DNA from: Nephromyces sp. MM_2019
Lineage: Eukaryota; Apicomplexa; Aconoidasida; Nephromycida
Reading direction: 5' to 3'
Length of the DNA stretch: 15,803 nt
Assembly: GCA_015657535.1 (NCBI GenBank)
Contig: JADHZB010000305.1
Span: 1-15,803 of the forward strand
The notes beneath the pieces are model-generated. The model worked only from the letters and a program-made list of their open reading frames with translations. It did no database searches and was not told the DNA's origin. This document shows, piece by piece, positions 7,901 to 15,803 of this stretch; the stretch's first letter is position 1; the number at the start of each line of letters is the position of its first letter. The position numbers and the translations under genes are program-made.

Positions 7901-10040
7901 GATGACACACAGATTAGAACCACTGAATATAAAAGTGATTGTATACTGCTGAGAAGTTATAAGAAACAGTAAGAATCTCCAAGCTTATATCATGCTCCTG
8001 GATCTAGCTGTTCTCCAACAAGATTTCTGAGAGAAAAGTGTGTGGGTGTGAATATAATATGAAAATGATTAGATTCCGTTATGTATAGCTAGGTTATGCA
8101 TAGAGAGCATAGTATTAGAGCTTGTGTGTGTATGTGTGTTTCACAGGGTGGATTATGTATGGTGTGTGGGGATTTGCGTCATACATACAGCATGTTTGAT
8201 ATAGGCTGTACATAGTGTGTTTCTGTGGATGATACGTAGAGTGTGTGCAATGCATGCAAAGCGTAGATTATATGTGTCCGGGTTATCCTAAGTTGTGTGT
8301 ATGCCCCTCTGAATATCTGCGTGTTTGTACACGTGTGCGCATCTGTTCTCGTGCTTGTGAGTATGATTGTCTGTGTGTGTGTGTGTGTGCCCCTCTATCT
8401 ATCTGTGTGCGTATTTCTCTGAGTATTTTCTCTTCTGCTAGCAGTTCAAGTTTATAGCTCTGATATTTTCTAACAAAATCCTCGATTTTCTAAGTTTTGC
8501 TGGTTTTATCAAAAGCAGAAAGGCTGTAGCACACACACTAAAAAGCTTCTAAAGAAAATTCCAGAGAAATAGATAAAATCAGTTGCATAAAGTTGGAAGG
8601 AGAGATCACTAGATTCTATGGCACGTATTAAGAATGATATAGAAAGTATTGGATAGCTTACCACCCCTATAGGCACACATACACAGGCACACACATTATA
8701 CTCGCACACCAAGACACACCGAGATACGCACACATTGACACACAGGCTATACTCGCATACCAAGGCACACCTAGAGACACATATCCACACACACACATAT
8801 ATTATAATCACACACCAAGACACAGCTATCCACACACACACACTTTCTTGTATCAGAATCATTTAAATTCACACGAGCTTATAGGAGAGAATCATCTGTT
8901 TTCTACGCTTACCTATCTTAAAAAATTGAGGTAATTAGTGGTAAGATCTGACAGCCTGGGTAGTGAGGATGTGAGGGGAAAAGCTGAAGGAGCGAAAGAG
9001 AAAGATGTAATTCTTTATCAAGAAGAGGAGGATTAGGAGCAGCAAACGCCTAAATCTACACTAAAGACTAGTTTTTAGAGCAGGTAGAAATCAGGAAAAA
9101 AATTTCTAGATTCCCCCTCAATTTATGATTTAAGCTTGCGTACTCTTCGTCCTTTGAAAAAGAGATAGATTATATGTCTAGCCTACAGAGTAGAGGAAAA
9201 ATTCATTGCCAAAGTGTGTGCGAATCGGTATACCTGACAAAAATATGTGAATCTACTAGTTTAAGGTGGAAAAAAACTGCCGAATGGCTAGCTCATCAAT
9301 AGGCATGAGAAGCAGATATTCTATAGACTAAAAGCTTTAAGCCACTTGTGCCTGTATCTAAATTTTTTTCACTAGCATCTGAGTGACATGGTAGCCTTCC
9401 CAAAGAGATTGCTATATATATCGGAAGTTTAACGAGTGTGTATCTCCGTATGTATGTGTGTGTGTGTCTGTGAGTGAGTGTGTTTCATCTAAGGATAAAG
9501 ACTGACATCATGAAAAACTTGTAGGAGGACTGAAACTATCTTCTGTGCAGGTGCGTGTGTGTTCATCTGAAGCCAATTTCTTGAGCAACCTCCCTAATAT
9601 GGACACTGGCAGACTAAAAGGTTCTAGCTCCTAATTGAAGGGATTAGCATCTTCTGCAAGTAGTCATGAATATCCAACAGCATAGCAAAAAGACAAGCTT
9701 ATTAAATATGAAGCTTGAATTCCCACACACATGCAAAAAGCTTAAAAAATATGAAGATTACGGAGAATTGGAGCTTCTTCCACCTCCTTCAATGAAGATA
9801 AAAAATTTCCCTGAAGAATAGGTGCAGAGTAAGAAAATGGAAAGATGCTAACTAGATGGAGAGCTAGCAGTGCAGAGAGAAACACCTAGAAGCACACACA
9901 CATAGAAAAGCATAGCTGCGGGGCAGTAGAGCTGACCGCACCAAATATACCTTGGCGCATCTTGCGTGCTGTAGAGTATGTAATGCTGCGTGTATAAATC
10001 ACGCTATATGGCTTGATATATAGTGTGCTGTATCATCATA
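7901..10040. other. Unresolved region with TG/CA arrays and exon-like frames on both strands
   Basis: No gene model could be completed. TG-rich on the plus strand: 8100-8420 and 9435-9570. CA-rich: 8655-8845, with about three diverged copies of a unit containing ACTCGCACACCAAGACACAC. Plus-strand frames with coding-like composition: 8938-9030 (ending KEKDVILYQEEED), 9128-9300 (SSFEKEIDYMSSLQSRGKIH) and 9666-9821, which starts at ATG and reads MNIQQHSKKTSLLNMKLEFP then KKYEDYGELELLPPPSM. Minus-strand rivals have good acceptors: TTCTTCAG before NFLSSLKEVEEAPIL (near 9814) and TTTTTCAAAG before DEEYASLNHKLRGNLEIF (near 9150). At least one multi-exon gene is likely, on an undecided strand. Confidence 0.3.
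9666..9821 (+). CDS. Candidate small ORF or exon, 51 codons
   Basis: The frame is open from 9644 and contains an ATG at 9666 and a stop TAG at 9819-9821. The composition (Lys, Glu, Leu, Pro; LELLPPPSM) looks coding rather than repeat-derived. The minus strand carries an alternative exon-like frame with a better acceptor, so the strand is not settled. No neighbouring exon could be joined to it. Confidence 0.25.
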   Translation: MNIQQHSKKTSLLNMKLEFPHTCKKLKKYEDYGELELLPPPSMKIKNFPEE

Positions 10041-10076
10041 CTACATAGGCTGAGTCAGTAAACTCGGCTATAAGAT

Positions 10077-10222
10077 ATTGGGTTACAGGCTGCTGGGCTA
10101 TACTTATAGGCTGCTAAGCTATAAGATGCTAGGCTATAGGCTGCTAAGCTATAAGATGCTAGGCTATAGGCTGCTAAGCTATAAGATGCTAGGCTATAGG
10201 CTGCTAAGCTATAGGCTATACT
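10077..10222 (+). repeat. 30-bp minisatellite, about four to five copies
   Basis: The word AGGCTGCTAAGCTATA recurs near 10107, 10137, 10167 and 10197, an exact 30-base period, with a degenerate copy before them. The unit contains internal near-repeats of about 10-15 bases (GCTAAGCTATA, GCTAGGCTATA). Because 30 is a multiple of three, the array gives an open frame repeating YRLLSYKMLG (10078-10278); I treat this as a by-product, since no start, splice or flanking coding context supports it. Confidence 0.92.
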
Positions 10223-10540
10223 ACATTTTACGCGCTGCTATACTGCACTTTACCATACTATACTATTATAAACCATAAGCTGCTTTACTATATGCTATAC
10301 GCTGCTATACCATTAAGTATATACTATTCACTATTCTACATACCAGGTAGTATATAAATAATTCCTACCATATATGGTGTATACTATACTGCATACTCTA
10401 CAAAATGTACTACGCACTATATATACTATTTACTATAAGCACTAGCTACTATACATGCTATCTACTGTACACACATGCTACCACGCACACTAGCTACTAT
10501 AAACACTAGCGGCTATATTTAGTGCCTGCTATACACTCTA
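10223..10540. repeat. Degenerate CTATACT-type low-complexity tract
   Basis: Short words such as ACTATACT, GCTATAC and TACTATA dominate and grade out of the 30-bp minisatellite to the left. It appears to be decayed repeat of the same origin. No coding frame or RNA gene is seen. Confidence 0.6.
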
Positions 10541-10866
10541 GGTAAACCTCTTTTAGAAATCATCTAGATCCGCCTTCTTCTAGGTATACGTGTGATACGT
10601 GAATCTCTTTGCTGCACTTAGAGAAGCGTACGATGGCTATACACTACTAGCAGAGCTGTGTGCCGGGTATTATAGTGTGTGTTTGCCAAGATGACTCGGA
10701 AAATAGTAGTTTTAGCGCCCGACCACCGTTAGCTATGCTTTAACGTTGAGAGCTTTCTGTGTATATATACACACTAGGGTACTAACAACTCTAGTTTATA
10801 CTGCGTATGTGTGTCTTTTTTTTTGTAACTATATCAAATAGAATTAACACAACGTACCATAAATAG
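10541..10866. other. Spacer downstream of gene J
   Basis: Mixed AT-rich sequence between the degenerate repeat and the proposed stop codon of gene J. It contains a TATA-like GTGTATATATACACAC palindrome near 10759-10774 and a run of T at 10817-10824. Nothing coding could be supported. Confidence 0.3.
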
Positions 10867-11709
10867 TCAGATGGGAAATTGCTTCTGCAAAAGTGTGTGT
10901 GGATGCTCTATGGAGGTTAGTGAAATCATTGATGCTGTGTGTGTGTCTTCTTCATCGACCAGAGATGTTAAGTACTGAATTAAATCCTTGAAGCCCCCTC
11001 CACTGAGGAAACAGAAGAAGCTCTCAGCCGTAGGAAAACGCAGGAGGAAACGATAAGCAGGCTAATGCTATAAGGAAAGACGCATACACATTCATGCAAT
11101 CCATACACACTCATTCAAGTTTATTCTACGCACACAGAAGGAATATAGACACATAGTTGAGTGCATAGGAGAGGCACAGACAGATACTTTCCGAGACACA
11201 CACAGAGGTACTTCAGACACACACATATGTGCATTCCATACACATTAAAAACGCACTTAACACACAGAGATGCACTCCACACTCACACACGTTTTAAACT
11301 TAATGGCAAAGCTGTAGGTGCAAAGGCTAGCTTTGCACACAAAAATTGAACATGAGCAGCAGCTTCATTATGTCTGTGTGTGTGTGTGTTTGTTTGTGTC
11401 TGTGCCGGTCTGTGTGACTGTGTGTGTAGGCTTGCGTGTATGCCTGTGTGTGTCTGCGTTTGTCAGCGTGTCCCTGTTTGTGACTGTGTGTGCCTATGTG
11501 AGTGTACCTGTGTGTGCCAGTGTGTGCGTATGACACTGTATCAACCTGCGTGTGTTTGAGAGCTTTCCTTTTCTTGTCTATGTGAGATATCCCTTTCTTC
11601 CACACATTTCACATCCTCTGAAGATGTAATAGAGTTGAAAATGTGACCATCTACGCAGCAGACTTGGAAGAAGTTGAAGATTCAAGGAAAGGTCGCTGAA
11701 AAGCTTCAT
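10867..11709 (-). CDS. Gene J: tentative four-exon protein of about 100 residues, unrecognised
   Basis: Proposed minus-strand exons are 11709-11655, 11617-11546, 11330-11291 and 11002-10867, stop TGA at 10869-10867. Phases agree at all three junctions (1,1,2). The last exon is best supported: a strong acceptor CTTCTTCTGTTTCCTCAG leads into GGGFKDLIQYLTSLVDEEDT, then a tail ending LLQKQFPI. The second exon reads DVKCVEERDISHRQEKESSQ with acceptor TTACATCTTCAG and donor CGCAG|GTTGAT. The third is only 40 bases. The start MKLFSDLSLNLQLLPSLL is joined by an intron of just 37 bases, much shorter than the others here, so the first exon is the weakest part. The gene would run divergent from ADAT2, the two ATGs 44 bases apart. 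Confidence 0.4.
11370..11545. repeat. TG-rich array in gene J intron 2
   Basis: The plus strand is a long imperfect TG tract with interspersed TGTGTGCCTGTG and TGTGACTGTG words. If gene J is right, this is CA-rich on its sense strand. Both strands have open frames here (71 and 92 codons) that are simple products of the dinucleotide repeat. Confidence 0.7.
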
Positions 11710-11739
11710 TTCCTTACTTTTACCGGAAATGAAGCTTTT
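11699..11739. promoter_or_regulatory. Perfect 15-bp inverted repeat between ADAT2 and gene J starts
   Basis: The arms are AAAAGCTTCATTTCC at 11699-11713 and GGAAATGAAGCTTTT at 11725-11739, perfectly complementary, with an 11-base loop. It ends 14 bases before the chosen ATG of ADAT2 and contains the proposed ATG of gene J in its left arm. It could be a paired site for a dimeric regulator of a shared promoter, or a hairpin in either 5' leader. Function is inference; the symmetry is seen. Confidence 0.6.
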
Positions 11740-11753
11740 GAAAAGATTTATTG

Positions 11754-15433
<3,680 letters not shown>

Positions 15434-15803
15434 GCTGGTGAGTAGGCTTTGTTTCTGGTGCTAATGTGTCTATGCGTCTTTATATGTATGTGTGTGTCTA
15501 TCTTACTTGTGTGTTCCACCGTGTGGGACACACTATGTAGGAAGGAATGAGTGCTTCCTTCAGCTTGTGTGTATTCTCAATTTCCCAAGCCTTTGCGAGA
15601 GCTTTTTCTGGAATACATAGATTCAGCATGTTATCAGCTGAGCCTCTGAGTATTCTCTACTGCTATCTGGCTTACCCCCCAAAGCATTCTTATCACCCTC
15701 CTGAGGCAGCATTCCCCTTCGATCCTGTCGTCCCCATTCCAATCCATTCCTCCCCTTCAACCGATTCCCCTCATTCCATCCCTCAAGCCCCTCATACAAT
15801 CCC
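15434..15803 (+). other. Downstream of ADAT2: exon-like frames and pyrimidine tract running off the window
   Basis: Two plus-strand frames deserve mention. From acceptor CTTCCTTCAG, 15564-15649 reads VYSQFPKPLRELFLEYIDSA and then stops; in phase 1 it could replace ADAT2's last exon. In another frame an ATG at 15547 opens MSASFSLCVFSISQAFARAF and stays open to the window end, the later part being Pro/Ser-rich because the DNA becomes pyrimidine-rich (about 15670-15803). That tract resembles the pre-acceptor tracts of other introns here, so the next exon may lie just beyond the window. Confidence 0.35.

Noticed and set aside
10981..11080. Two overlapping plus-strand frames, KPPPLRKQKKLSAVGKRRRKR-like (basic) and APSTEETEEALSRRKTQEET-like (acidic)
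   Set aside because: Both lie opposite the pyrimidine tract and acceptor of the last exon of gene J; purine-rich complements of such tracts always read as Lys/Glu/Arg. No plus-strand start or splice chain supports them.

Overview
This window is nuclear DNA of an intron-rich eukaryote, probably a protist or alga. Genes are split by spliceosomal introns with GTGAG, GTAAG or GTTAG donors and CAG or TAG acceptors. There is no operon structure. Introns and spacers are packed with (TG)n/(CA)n tracts, pyrimidine tracts and short-period minisatellites. I cannot assign the lineage: the only family I recognise securely is universal in eukaryotes. No tool was run. Exon models below come from reading both strands by eye and requiring that the reading phase carries over each junction.

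Layout, left to right. (1) Gene B, minus strand, 20-2272: one long exon for a low-complexity, Ser/Pro-rich protein, then three small exons, all joined by phase-1 introns; its first intron opens with a 25-bp minisatellite. (2) Spacer 2273-2846. (3) Gene A, minus, 2847-4131, perhaps reaching about 4571: three exons, unknown protein. (4) Gene G, plus, about 4843-5937: tentative chain of four exons. (5) Pyrimidine-rich spacer between convergent 3' ends. (6) Gene C, minus, 6253-7900: a small protein with a clear signal peptide. (7) 7901-10866: no resolved gene, many TG/CA arrays, a 30-bp minisatellite at 10077-10222, and several exon-like frames on both strands. (8) Gene J, minus, 10867-11709: tentative 100-residue protein in four exons. 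(9) ADAT2/Tad2, plus, 11754-15433: the catalytic subunit of the tRNA adenosine-34 deaminase, seven exons, complete deaminase domain. (10) 15434-15803: exon-like and pyrimidine-rich sequence that runs off the window.

ADAT2 edits A34 to inosine in tRNA anticodons, as a heterodimer with ADAT3, which is not seen here. The other genes have no recognised function, so no shared pathway can be proposed. The most interesting structures are non-coding: a minisatellite that multiplies a 5' splice site, a perfect 15-bp inverted repeat holding mirrored start codons between the divergent J and ADAT2 genes, and a TG-first, CA-last arrangement in several long introns.
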